Below are positions 48,400 to 58,700 of a stretch of 64,000 nt of DNA, one piece after another; the first letter of the stretch is position 1, and every line of letters starts with the position of its first letter. The notes below the pieces were generated by a model. It saw nothing but the letters and a program-made list of their open reading frames with translations. It had not been told where the DNA came from and searched no databases. The stretch lies in the NCBI GenBank assembly GCA_022702705.1, contig CM040428.1:102132022-102196021 (forward strand), in the 5' to 3' direction. The position numbers and the translations under genes were made by a program. Origin of the DNA: Papilionanthe hookeriana x Papilionanthe teres (taxonomy: Eukaryota; Streptophyta; Magnoliopsida; Asparagales; Orchidaceae).

Positions 48400-49340
48400 C
48401 TTACCTTTGTTAGCTCCTTACTCAATAAAGAAGACTCCGAAGACATAATCAAGCTATTAATGGAATTCAAGGACTGTTTTGCTTGGAGTTACGATGAAAT
48501 GCCAGGATTAGCTCCAGAAGTCGCAGTTCACAGGCTAGGAGTGGATCCTACTTCGTTCCAGTCGACAAGCTCCCAGAAGAATGCGTCTAGAAATTGAGCA
48601 ACAAGTAATAGCCGAAGTTAAGAAGCTAATAGACGCTAAATTTGTCCGTGAAGAACAATACCCAACTTGGTTAGCCAACGTGGTACCAGTTAGAAAGAAG
48701 AATGGTCAGATCAAAATCTGCATGGATTTCAGAGATTTGAATAAAGCATGTCCAAAAGATGAATTTCCATTACCAATCCCAGAACTGATGATCGACATCG
48801 CTTCGACGCATGAAATCTTCTCATTTATGGATGGATCGTCGGGATACAACCAGATAAAGATGACACCAGAAGATGAAAAGTTCACGGCATTCAGAACGCC
48901 GATCGGAGTGTATCGCTACACAGTAATGCCATTCGGACTAAAGAACGCAGGAGCAACATACCAAAGAGCGATGATGAAGATTTTTGATGATCTCATTCAC
49001 AACCAAGTCGAGTGCTATGTAGATGATGTGGTCATCAAAAGCAAACTAAAAGAGGATCACTTGTATGATTTGAGAATTGTTTTCGAGCAACTAAGACAAT
49101 TTAACCTTAAGATGAATCCCTTAAAATGCGCCTTCGGCGTCACCTCCGGGAAATTCTTAGGATTTGTTGTCCGACATCGCGGGATTGAAATCGATCCGGA
49201 GAAGTTAAAGCTATTTTAGAAATGCCTCCTCCCAAAACTTTGAAACAACTATGATCCTTTCAAGGGAAGTTGGCATATCTTCGACACTTTATCTCGAACT
49301 TGTCAGGTAGGTGTCAGCCCTTCTCGGCATTGGTTAAAAA
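48400..49340 (+). pseudogene. pol: Ogre-1 reverse transcriptase, lightly broken
   Basis: N-terminal FKDCFAWSYDEMPGL is near 48466. The frame 48581-49219 has IKICMDFRDLNKACPKDEFP, FSFMDGSSGYNQIKM, YTVMPFGLKNAGATYQRAM and the active-site box ECYVDDVVIKS with both Asp present. It ends with NPLKCAFGVTSGKFLGF. A frameshift at about 49205 moves the thumb region (MPPPKTLKQL, then a stop, SFQGKLAYLRHFISNL) into another frame. Close relative of 13008-13812. Confidence 0.95.
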
Positions 49341-49904
49341 GGACGCCAAATTTGTTTGGGCTTTCAAGGGAAGTTTACTTGGGACTCCAAATGTCAACAT
49401 GCCTTCGATGACATCAAACAATACTTAATGACACCTCCTGTCTTAGCAGCCCCAGTCTCAGGTAGACCGTTGATACTTTATACTGCGGCTTTAGACGATT
49501 CTGTCGGAGCCCTGCTAGCCCAGGTCAATGATGAGGGAAAGGAAAAAGCTCTCTACTACCTAAGCCGTCTTCTAATCCCGACGGAAGTAAAGTATCCTCC
49601 GATTGAGAAGCATTGTTTGACCCTGATCTTCGCCGCTCAAAAGCTCAGGCATTACATGCTTTCTCATAAGGTCAACCTTATTTCGAGAGTTAATCCGTTG
49701 CAATACTTGATGACCCGACCGACGCTTTCTGGCAGACTTGTCAGGTGGTCGATGATACTATTACAATTCGACATAACTTTCGTTCCTCTTCGCACAGTAA
49801 TGGGAGAAGTCCTAGCAGACTTCCTCGCAACACACCCTTTACCAGCGGATTCGCCTCTCAATGACGATTTGCCTAACGAGCAGATAATGAACCTAGAAGA
49901 GCTT
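49341..49904 (+). pseudogene. pol: Ogre-1 RNase H
   Basis: Frame 49356-49970 reads FTWDSKCQHAFDDIKQYLM, PLILYTAALDDSVGALLAQV and YPPIEKHCLTLIFAAQKLRH, then RPTLSGRLVRWSMILLQFDI. Standard gypsy RNase H plus the connection segment. It is open over its whole length, one of the best preserved parts of the element. Confidence 0.93.
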
Positions 49905-50345
49905 GATGATAGACGTTGGGAACTATACTTCGAAGGTGCATCCTCAGCACAGAAGAACAAAGAATTGTAAATGATAGTGCCCGGTAAGGCAGGAATCGGA
50001 CTAATCTTTATAACACCGGAGCGGGGGATGTTATGATACTCTTACCACTTAACGGAACCGTGTACAAACAACGAAGCGGAATACGAAGCCCTCATAACAG
50101 GACTGGAATTAACCATTCAGACGGGAATAAGGACATCAACATCTACGGAGATTCTCAGTTGATCATTCAACAGGTCGCCGGACAGTACAGAATTTTAAAG
50201 CTAAGGCTCGAGCAGTACTTTCAGTATGCCATGAAATTGTTGGAACAAATTCCAAACGTAAAAATCTACAAGATTCCCAGAAGAGAAAATGCTCTCGCAG
50301 ATGCGTTATCCCGTCTTGCAAAGGAATTTGCCTGCTTACAGGATG
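49905..50345 (+). pseudogene. pol: Ogre-1 second (archaeal-type) RNase H
   Basis: Extra RNase H typical of the Tat clade. It starts RRWELYFEGASSAQ (Glu where the family has the first catalytic Asp) and is interrupted by a stop at 49968. After a shift it continues with NNEAEYEALITGLELTI near 50067 and IYGDSQLIIQQVAGQY, ending ENALADALSRLAKEF. The GDS Asp is kept. Confidence 0.9.
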
Positions 50346-51740
50346 AGTCAGTTGAAATGTCAGTTCAGGGACGACAAGTCCTATCACAACTCGACATGGA
50401 TACAGTACACAAATCAGAAAAAGTAGAAGAATCAGTTGCGGCAATAACAGAAAATACAGAAGATTGGCGGCAGCCATTAATAGACTACTTGCAGATAGGA
50501 AACCTGCCTGACGATAAGTCGTTAGCCCATCAAATCAAGAAAAGAACTCAGTCTTACGCATTAATAAACAATACGTTGTACAGAAGGTCTTTTGACCAGA
50601 TGTGGCTAAGGTGCCTGAGCAGGTCCGAGGCTCGTGAAATTGTCAGAAAAGTGCATTCAGGACTTTGTGACGCTCATCAGTTGGGTCCGAAAATGAAAAT
50701 GAAGATTAAAAGACTAGGGTACTACTGGCCCTCAATGATGACCGACTGTATGAAAGTTACCAAAAGATGTCACCAGTGCCAAGTGCAAGGAGTGGTTCTA
50801 CACCAATCTCCAAATGTGCTACATCCAATAATCTCGTCGTGGCCATTTGAGTGTTGGGGCATAGATATAGTGGGTCCGATAGAACCGCCTTCTTCAAGAG
50901 GACATCGCTTCATTCTTGCAGCTACAAACTAATTTTCTAAATGGGTAGAAGCTATACCACTCAAAGAAGTGAAGACACACCACGTGCTACAGTTTTTCAA
51001 GAACCAAGTCCTCTACCATTTTGGGGTACCACGCAGGATCATTTCAGATAATGGGTCTGCATTCAAAAGTACAAAGATCAATAATTTTGTCAGAAGACAA
51101 GAGATCGATTAGCGATACTCAACGATCTACTACCCAAGAGCAAACAGCTTGGCCAAGGCTTTTAATAAAACTCTCGTTCAAATTTTAAAGAAAACTTTGC
51201 ACGACAACAAGAGAAATTGGCACGAGAAGTTGTTAGAAGCCTTATGGGCATACAGGACGCCTTTTAGGACTCCTACTCAGTCTACGCCTTACGCTTTACT
51301 GTACTGGTCCGAGGCCTTCTTGCCCTCGGAAGTTCGGCCCGTCACTCCGAATTGCGATTGCGTAAAAGATCACTACGAAGAAAATGCCGGACTACGACCG
51401 GAAGAATTGGAAAGCTTGGAAGGGAAAAGACTTTCCGCGCATCAGAATTTGGAACTGTATCAAGCCAAGATGATCCAGGCTCATGATAAACTGGTCCGCC
51501 CAGGAACTTTCAAAGTCGGTGACTTAGTTCTTGTTCTCAAGAGTCCTATCCTTGCACACCACAAGAAAGGAGGTAAGTTTTAACCAACCTGGGAGGGACC
51601 ATTTGTGGTCAAGACAGTATGCTCTGGAGGTTCCTACCAACTGGTGAATTGCCGTGGAGAACGACCCATGCTTCCAATCAATGGACGGTATTTAAAGAAG
51701 TATTACGCAACCCGATGTTTCGAAGGGTGGCCTCTAAAGT
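50346..51740 (+). pseudogene. pol: Ogre-1 integrase, broken
   Basis: HHCC zinc domain: VHSGLCDAHQLG and VTKRCHQCQVQ (about 50650-50790). Core: WGIDIVGPIEPPSSRG with the first Asp, a stop at 50930, and RRIISDNGSAFKS with the second Asp. Then a segment with a lysine (about 51155) where the catalytic Glu is expected. C-terminal part: WHEKLLEALWAYRTPFRTPT, YQAKMIQAHDKLVRP, and EGPFVVKTVCSGGSYQL after a stop at 51582. The frame is open over long stretches, but four stops and the lost Glu mean it is inactive. Confidence 0.93.
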
Positions 51741-52039
51741 AGAATCTTATCCCTAGAAACACGGGTGAAGTAATCACTTTGTGACTGGGTCCGAACCCAA
51801 AACAAAATAAAATGGATGATAAAAAAAATCTCATCAACGAAAATGTTAAAAAGAAAACATGAGAAATCGTAATAATAAAATGTCAATCTTTCCTTTTAAA
51901 TCCATTCATTACTGATATTTTCTCATCTTTTCCTACTTTCTTTAAATTTAAAAGAAGTGAATAAGAATTTTTAAGTGTTTTTCTTATTGTTCTTGTTCTT
52001 AGTACAACCCTGATCCTTTCCTTATTTTTTCGCAGGGAA
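51741..52039 (+). promoter_or_regulatory. Integrase-3'ORF spacer with splice-acceptor-like tract
   Basis: AT-rich, no ORF. It ends in CCTTATTTTTTCGCAG (AG 52034-52035), then GGAA and the ATG at 52040. The equivalent position in Ogre-2 (29341-29361) reads TATTTTATGTAG then GAAAATG. A polypyrimidine tract with CAG just before the start codon suggests the downstream ORF is translated from a spliced RNA, as env is in retroviruses. Confidence 0.5.
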
Positions 52040-53530
52040 ATGTCGAACGGGCGGTTGGTTCTAAACTTTAGAAATGGCGTGAGTCTAGCACTTGATGAAA
52101 AGAGGGTGAGGGATGGAGCGTTGATATAGATTGACTCAGACTTCACACCAGCTGGCTTACAATACGAAGAAAATGATTGGATCCCAACTGATCGAGAAGA
52201 ACTTCACAGCTAGACAGTGATGAAAATGGGTGGCCCGAGCCACCAATCCAGCAGCAAGAAAAGAAAAGAAAACGCCGCTCATGCAACCGGAGAAGATAAG
52301 AAAGTTAAGTCCGTGGTTGCCACAGCAGAGGGTAGGCTTGTCAGCGCCCCACCCGCAGAAATTCAAGGGGTAAGGAGAGCTACTCTCACTGCTACCCAGC
52401 AAAGAAATAAGAATCGTCACATTCGCAAAATGTTGACCAAGTTAGCAGAAGATCAACATAAACAGATAGTGGATACCGTTAGTACAAATGCTCCAAGGAG
52501 ACCGGTTCGTCAGAAACCAGAAAGAAGAAAGTCAACTCCAAGAAAGTTGGAACAGATAAAAGAAGTACCAAGAAAAGTAGAAATAGAGTCAGTACCTCGA
52601 CGCCGAGCAGATGTACCAGATCCGAAGAGTCTTGTTGCAAAAGCAACCCCGGAGGATGTCCCTACAGAGACTATCCCCGAGGAGCTGGGAAATGTAGAAG
52701 AATGTTATTGGGGTTGAGCCATACATCCTGCAGTATGTTACTAGACACCGAGGACTTCAGATAATCCCGGAATACGAGCTGGAGAAAATGCAACTAGTTG
52801 AGAAGAAAACCTTTGAATACTTTGAAAGAATTGGAGACAAGAGGGTCTCGAGCTGCATACAGATGTATTCTCAGATTACGAGCAACAACAAATTGTAGAA
52901 TGCATCCTCGAATTACAGAAAATGGGCCGAGCTGGCCGCCTGAGAGAAAAGACCTAATTAGAACCCCGAAGATGGATGCCAGGAAAAGGAAGAGTTACAA
53001 TCCAATGCTGTTGTTGCTACAATTTTTCCATAGACATAAAAGGAAATGTACCAGGGATACTCCGTCACAGTGAAGTGGATCCGATGCCAAGAATCATTAA
53101 GAGAATGGTAAAAAGGATGATAATATGGAGGGTATTGCCTGCAGATTGCATACCCAACAGCTGCATTATTAACATCTACAAGGAAGGCGACTTCATACCT
53201 CCACATATAGACCATCATGACTTTGTTAGACCCTTCTGCACAGTGTCATTCGTCAACCAGTGCAACATCATGTTCGGATCTGACCTCCGGATTGCGAGCC
53301 CCGGTGAGTTCCGAGGGCCGGTGGAGATACCACTACCGGTAGGTTCCGTCCTGGTGTTAAAAGGAAACAGAGCAGACATTGCGAAGCATTGCATTCCAGG
53401 AGTGCCTGTGGAGTGGATCTCAGTTACTTTTAGAAGAATAGACGACAGAAAATGTCTTACCACTTTCAGCCAGATCCAGAATTGGAGAGTCTCCGGCCCT
53501 ACGAGCTGTGAGTTACATGAGAAATAACAC
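52040..53530 (+). pseudogene. 3' ORF: N-module, basic linker, AlkB-like 2OG-Fe(II) dioxygenase
   Basis: AlkB-family enzymes remove methyl groups from nucleic acids using Fe(II) and 2-oxoglutarate; plant ALKBH9/10 types act on m6A in RNA. Start MSNGRLVLNFRNGVSLALDE (52040), with in-frame stops at 52127 and 52211. A Lys/Arg-rich linker follows (52217-52717). From about 52835 comes GLELHTDVFSDYEQQQIVEC (other frame), then 52976-53527 in the starting frame: GRVTIQCCCCYNF, INIYKEGDFIPPHIDHHDFV (Asn 53171, Tyr 53177, iron ligands His 53204 and Asp 53210), RPFCTVSFVNQCNIMFGS, IPLPVGSVLVLKGN, KHCIP (third ligand His 53387) and WISVTFRR. The first 2-oxoglutarate arginine is Trp (53414). It most resembles host ALKBH9/10 and lies in the env position. 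This copy is dead, but the domain is unmistakable. Confidence 0.9.
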
Positions 53531-54255
53531 ACCTCCAATACACATCCATGCGACATTCCTGCCAATGGTGGCTTGGAAGGTGATGTTATTGCCCATGTTT
53601 TTTAATATTTAGACATGAATTTTTGACAGACGCTTTTGGATGGATCAACAAGAATCTTACACAATCCGTTTTGGATTTACATGGGTTGTATGAGACATTA
53701 AATTTCCGAGGAAAATGTCATCATGATTAGATCAAGTTGTATGATGTATTTTCAGCAAGTTGGAATGAAAACGACTACGTCATATTTTGCCTTCACCTCT
53801 TTTTGTGCAAATTGATCGGGAAACGCCATTAGAGTTAAATGAACTTTGAACGAAGAACAGAAAAGAAAAGAAAATAAATGAAAACTTTTCCTAAAAATCT
53901 GAATATTAAAATGAACTTCAAATTCATATGGACACTAAATAAACAACACAAGATAAAATGGGATCGTTAAAGGACAAACAAAACGAATCTAAACTCCGAA
54001 TTGAATTTCGATCTCAAACCTTTGATTCGAACCTTTCAGTTCTTTCCTCCATCGAAATCTGTTGGAAACTCTTTTGAAATTTGAATATTCTCTTCGACTT
54101 GTCGTTAAGTCAAGTCTTTTCAGCTTGGTACGCTTACCAGTTCCTTTCAGTTCTCTTTCCTCTGTGTTTTAGAGGATCGACTAGTTCTGTTGACACGGAG
54201 CCACGAACTTTGTTCGATTTGGTTCTGATGGCATAAGACTGGGTCCCTCTTCATA
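53531..54255 (+). other. Ogre-1 3'UTR, unique part
   Basis: No ORF with recognisable homology between the AlkB-like ORF and the tandem repeats. Confidence 0.75.
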
Positions 54256-55260
54256 CAGATAAATTTCCGAGACTGGTACCAAATTCCAGTTCTCTTCCTT
54301 TCGAGGTCGGTACCAAATTCCGACTCTCTTTCGAATTGATACCAAATTTCAATTCTAAATTTCTGAGACTGGTACCAAATTCTAGTTCTCTTCCTTTCGA
54401 GGTAGGTACCAAATTTCGACTCTCTTTCGAATTGATACCAAATTTCAATTCTAAATTTTCGAGACTGGTACCAAATTTCATTTCTCTTCCTTTCAAGGTC
54501 GGTACCAAATTCCGATTCTCTTTCGAATTGATACCAAATTTCAATTCTAAATTTCCGAGACTGGTACCAAATTCCAGTTGTCTTCCATTCGAGGTCGGTA
54601 CCAAATTCCGACTCTCTTTCGATTTGATACCAAATTTCAATTCTAAATTTTCGAGACTGGTACCAAATTCTAGTTCTCTTCCTTCGAGGTCGGTACCAAA
54701 TTCCGACTCTCTTTCGAATTGATACCAAATTTCAATTCTAAATTTCCGAGACTGGTACCAAATTCCAGTTCTCTTCCTTCGAGATGGGTACCAAATTCCG
54801 ACTCTCTTTCGAATTGATACCAAATTACAATTCTAAATTTCTGAGACTGGTACCAAATTCCAGTTCTTTTCCTTCGAGGTAGGTACCAAATTCCGACTCT
54901 CTTTCGAATTGATACCAAATTTCAATTCTAAATTTCTGAGACTGGTACCAAATTCCAGTTCTCTTCCTTTCGAGGTCGGTACCAAATTCCGACTCTTTTT
55001 CGAATTGATACCAAATTTCAATTCAAAATTTCCGAGAGTGGTACCAAATTCCAGTTCTCTTCATTTTGAGGTCGGTACCAAATTCCGACTCTCATTCGAA
55101 TTGATCCCTAAATTTCGATTCACAACTTTCGAGACTGGTACCTAAATTCCAGTTTTCATTTCGAGGTCGGTACCTAAATTCTGACTCTCTTTCCGAGATT
55201 GATACCTAAATTTCGATTCTCTTTCAGGATTGATACTTAAATTTCAAATCTCACTGTCTC
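54256..55260 (+). repeat. 3'UTR tandem array, ~96-bp unit of three subunits
   Basis: About nine to ten units of roughly 96 bp. Each is made of three related subunits of about 32 bp that begin TGGTACCAAATTCCAG, CGGTACCAAATTCCGAC and TGATACCAAATTTCAA. Towards the right (55085-55260) units are shorter and diverge (GGTACCTAAATTC). Minus-strand open frames here (IWYQSRKF, FGTDLE repeats) merely translate the array because 96 is a multiple of 3. Tat/Ogre elements are known to carry such repeats in the 3'UTR, a source of new satellites. Confidence 0.95.
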
Positions 55261-55740
55261 GAGATCAGTACCTAAATTCGGATTCTCATCCTTTTTCCGT
55301 CGATACTCAAACTATGATTCTCACTCCGAGGCTAGTACCTAAATTCCAGTTCTTTTCGCAATCCCGAGGTTGAAACCCAGGTTTCAATTCTCATTTCAAA
55401 TCCAAATTTCAAATTCAAAATTTCCTTAAATTGATTTTAAATTAAACTTCAATCAAAATTGAAACTCGAAACAAATCAAAATCTAAACTCACACATTGAA
55501 ACTTGAAATTTAAAAGTAAAATGAAATCTAAATCGAATTCCCCAGATCTTGTGATTTGGAATTCACCTCCTTTTCCATTCCCCAGCGAGAGTTCAGGAAT
55601 CTACAGTCTTGGAAATATACCTGATACTCCCCAGCAGAAATTCTTCTACTTTGTCCTAAGTTTGTCACATGGACATCTGTGTTGGTTTTGTTGATCTCTT
55701 CGGTCAACGCCAATACGCGCGGTGTGCTTGGTTAGCACAC
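55261..55740 (+). other. 3'UTR end, no gene
   Basis: Single decayed array units to about 55400, then unrecognised sequence to the LTR. No convincing ORF. Confidence 0.7.
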
Positions 55741-55761
55741 CACACCCATTGGGGGTCCATT
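55741..55761 (+). other. Polypurine tract candidate
   Basis: CATTGGGGGTCCATT directly precedes the 3' LTR start TGTTGACC (55762). It has only a short G run, so it is a weak tract; position is the main argument. Confidence 0.5.
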
Positions 55762-58700
55762 TGTTGACCTCGTTTTTGATGAGGTCTTTTGCTTCTCTCT
55801 TTAGTACTTAGGATCTAGCCTTAGGCTTTTCCTTTGACTAATCTTAGAGGACTAGAAATGGAACCCACCATTTAGAAATTCAAACTACTTCTTATCTCCC
55901 TGCAAACCCCACAAGCTTGATTGTAGACCCCTAATCACCTAGATGGTTGAAATCAAATGTGGAGGTTTAAAGGATGAGTTCCCTATAGGACTTTTGGGCC
56001 TTAGGAATACCGTGGATGGCCTGATCTAGTGAGGGTTGACTTGCACATATACTACACTCTCACACACATTCCAAGTCCCAAAACCACACTCTCACCCAAC
56101 TTGACTTCCTGACTCATGTGGGTAATTCATATGGATGGTCCTTAACCCCTAAGCCCCTGGCTGAGAGGGTTAGGAACAACATAGTGAATGCCTCAAATGA
56201 GTCCTCTCATGGCTCATATGGGCTTAATATGGCTTCATGGCTCAACCAAAATGATTCCATTTCACTCACACTTGATCAATCTTCTTTTTTTCAAAATTTT
56301 AATTTTTGAGCCCCGGGGCCCCGGACCCACCAAACCTACCAAATACCCTTGAAATGATCCAAAATTTCCAAAATTTCCCAAATTACCCAAAATTCCTCAA
56401 AACCAATCCTAAACACTTCCCACCACTCAAATTGACAATCTTTGGCCAAAAATACCAAAATTTCCAAAAATACCCCTAACCCCCCCCCGAAATTACCAAA
56501 ATACCCTTTTACCCCAAAAATCCAAAAAATTCTAAAAATTCCCAGAAAATTTCTGCAAATCCCAAATATTCTTAATTTCATTTTGTTTAACTACACCATG
56601 GGCCAATTCTGCCAATTTACCCCACTTTTACCAAAACCCCCAATTTGACCCATTTTTTAACCCGTGAACCCAATGTCAAACCAAACCACCCCAATTGACC
56701 TCAATTTTGGTCCAATTCAATTCAAAACTTTAATTCAATATCTGCAATATCAATTTAGACCAAATCTAAGTCCAATTTGATTGACATTTGGGCCTAATTC
56801 CAATTTGGGGCTTAAGGCCCAATTTTGACCCATGACCCAAACCTAGCCCAATTTAACTCCAATTGGTCCCAAATCTTTTCTAAAGCCTTCCTAACAACCC
56901 CATAAACAAAACACTAACTTGATTTGCCCAAAATTTAAACCTAAACTCCACCCAAACCTAACCCAAAACCAAAATCCCTTAAATTGACCTAAGCTTAAAC
57001 CTAACCCAAATGGGCCCAAATCCCAAAATTAGAGCCCAACCAAAGTTGAAAACTCTTTGCAACACTCCCATAAACATTTTTCAACATTAATTTTACACCA
57101 AATTCAACCTTAGCCCAACCTTAGCCCAAGTTAGCCCAATTTGGCCCACCTTGGCCCCTTTACCAAAAAAGCCCAAATTCAACCCAATTCTACTCCAAAT
57201 CACACCAAATTGATTCCAAACCATTCATGAAACATTCCCAAATAGAATCCAATAATTATTGGGTCCAATCTTTTACAAAATTTTATCCACTAACTTGTTT
57301 TAAAACCTAAAAGCTCACTCTCTTAAAATATTTAAAAACCCATCCAAAATGATTTCAAAAAGCCCAAAATCCATTCCAAAGCCCACATGAGATTTCCTCT
57401 CATCATCCGTTTAATTCAAATCATTCCCTAAGTTTCAAACTCATCAACAAATTATCCTAAATTAAGCCTCATGCCATTCTCCCCTAAAGTTATAAAAAAT
57501 GGCAACATCCTTTCTCATGCAAATGAGCTAACTTTTCCCTAAGCCAAATGGAGCCATGAATCCATGCATAAGCCATATACAAGCCATGGAAGCCACTTTC
57601 CACCTCACCAAGCCATTAATGGCAAGAGGAAGGGGTTCTTTCTTAACCCTTTATTAAACCTTTTTAACCTCATTTATGCTACACTCTAAACCAAGCTTAG
57701 CCACCTCACCATGGATGGAGACTTCACCACTCCAATTCAGACTGACCCAAATGATTCCCTAAGCCCAAAACCAGGTCATGGGAGGGTGCACCCAACCCAT
57801 TTGCATGAGTTGACCAAACCAAGCCTAAAATAGCCCTTTCCCCATACCATTTAAATCAAACCACTTTACACATGTCCAAAGCCAATTGAGTTCACCAAAT
57901 CCCAGTCCTGACCCTGTTGGTCAAGATGGTGACCTGACCCTGGCCGGCCAGCCACCACAGCCGCCGGAAAACCCCATGGCCGAGAGCTCCATGTGAGCCA
58001 AAAAATTCAAAACTCACCTGCTGAGCTGTCTCATGGCCAGTGGACACCATGGCTGTTCTTCCCTTGACCTAGGCAGCAAATCCCAACCCTTAATTGCCCC
58101 TGGGAAGCCCTCAAGCCAGCTCTATTTAAAATCCACCCCCTCTCGGCCAAAGAAGGTGTTGAACCAAGCCTTACCAAAACTCTGCCAAAAACCACTCCAG
58201 ATCCCTCTCCAGACATAGAGAACTTGATCCCCACTGAAATCTAGCCCTAAAACCCTCTCAGTGAGTCCAATTTTGGAGTTGAAATTCAAGCCCAAAACCA
58301 GGACACTTCATCACAGTGAGCCAATCTTCAAATTGATTGACTCTACACCTTCACCAGACCAACAGGAGAAGTTCCCCAGCAAAAGCCCCCTCACCAGGCC
58401 AGCCATTGCTTCTAGCCTCCAAGCTTTATGATCGGCCTTGGTCACTTTTGTACCTAGGCATTTCCCTAGAGCAAGAGACTTCATCTGGAGCTTGCTTGGA
58501 CTCAATCGAAGGTGACACAACCCTCAGATCGAAGCTTCACTTCTCTGAGCAAAGGTATGAACTCACTCTTCCTCTCGAGCTCCTGGAGATTCTCCATTTA
58601 GTTTGAGTTGATTTCAATGCACCTTAACCGTATAGATGTGTTCGTCTCTTTAAGACGAATCGATAGAGTATAAGAACACAAAAATCCATGGAGAATCGAG

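Noticed and set aside
51568..51576. Perfect-looking splice donor GAGGTAAGT in the integrase end
   Set aside because: It lies in coding sequence (the GGKF codons) and is absent from the equivalent place in Ogre-2, so probably coincidence; a donor for the 3' ORF would be expected further upstream.
54147..55021. Long minus-strand frames with WYQSRKF and FGTDLE repeats
   Set aside because: They are translations of the ~96-bp tandem array in the 3'UTR; the unit length is a multiple of three, which keeps frames open on both strands.
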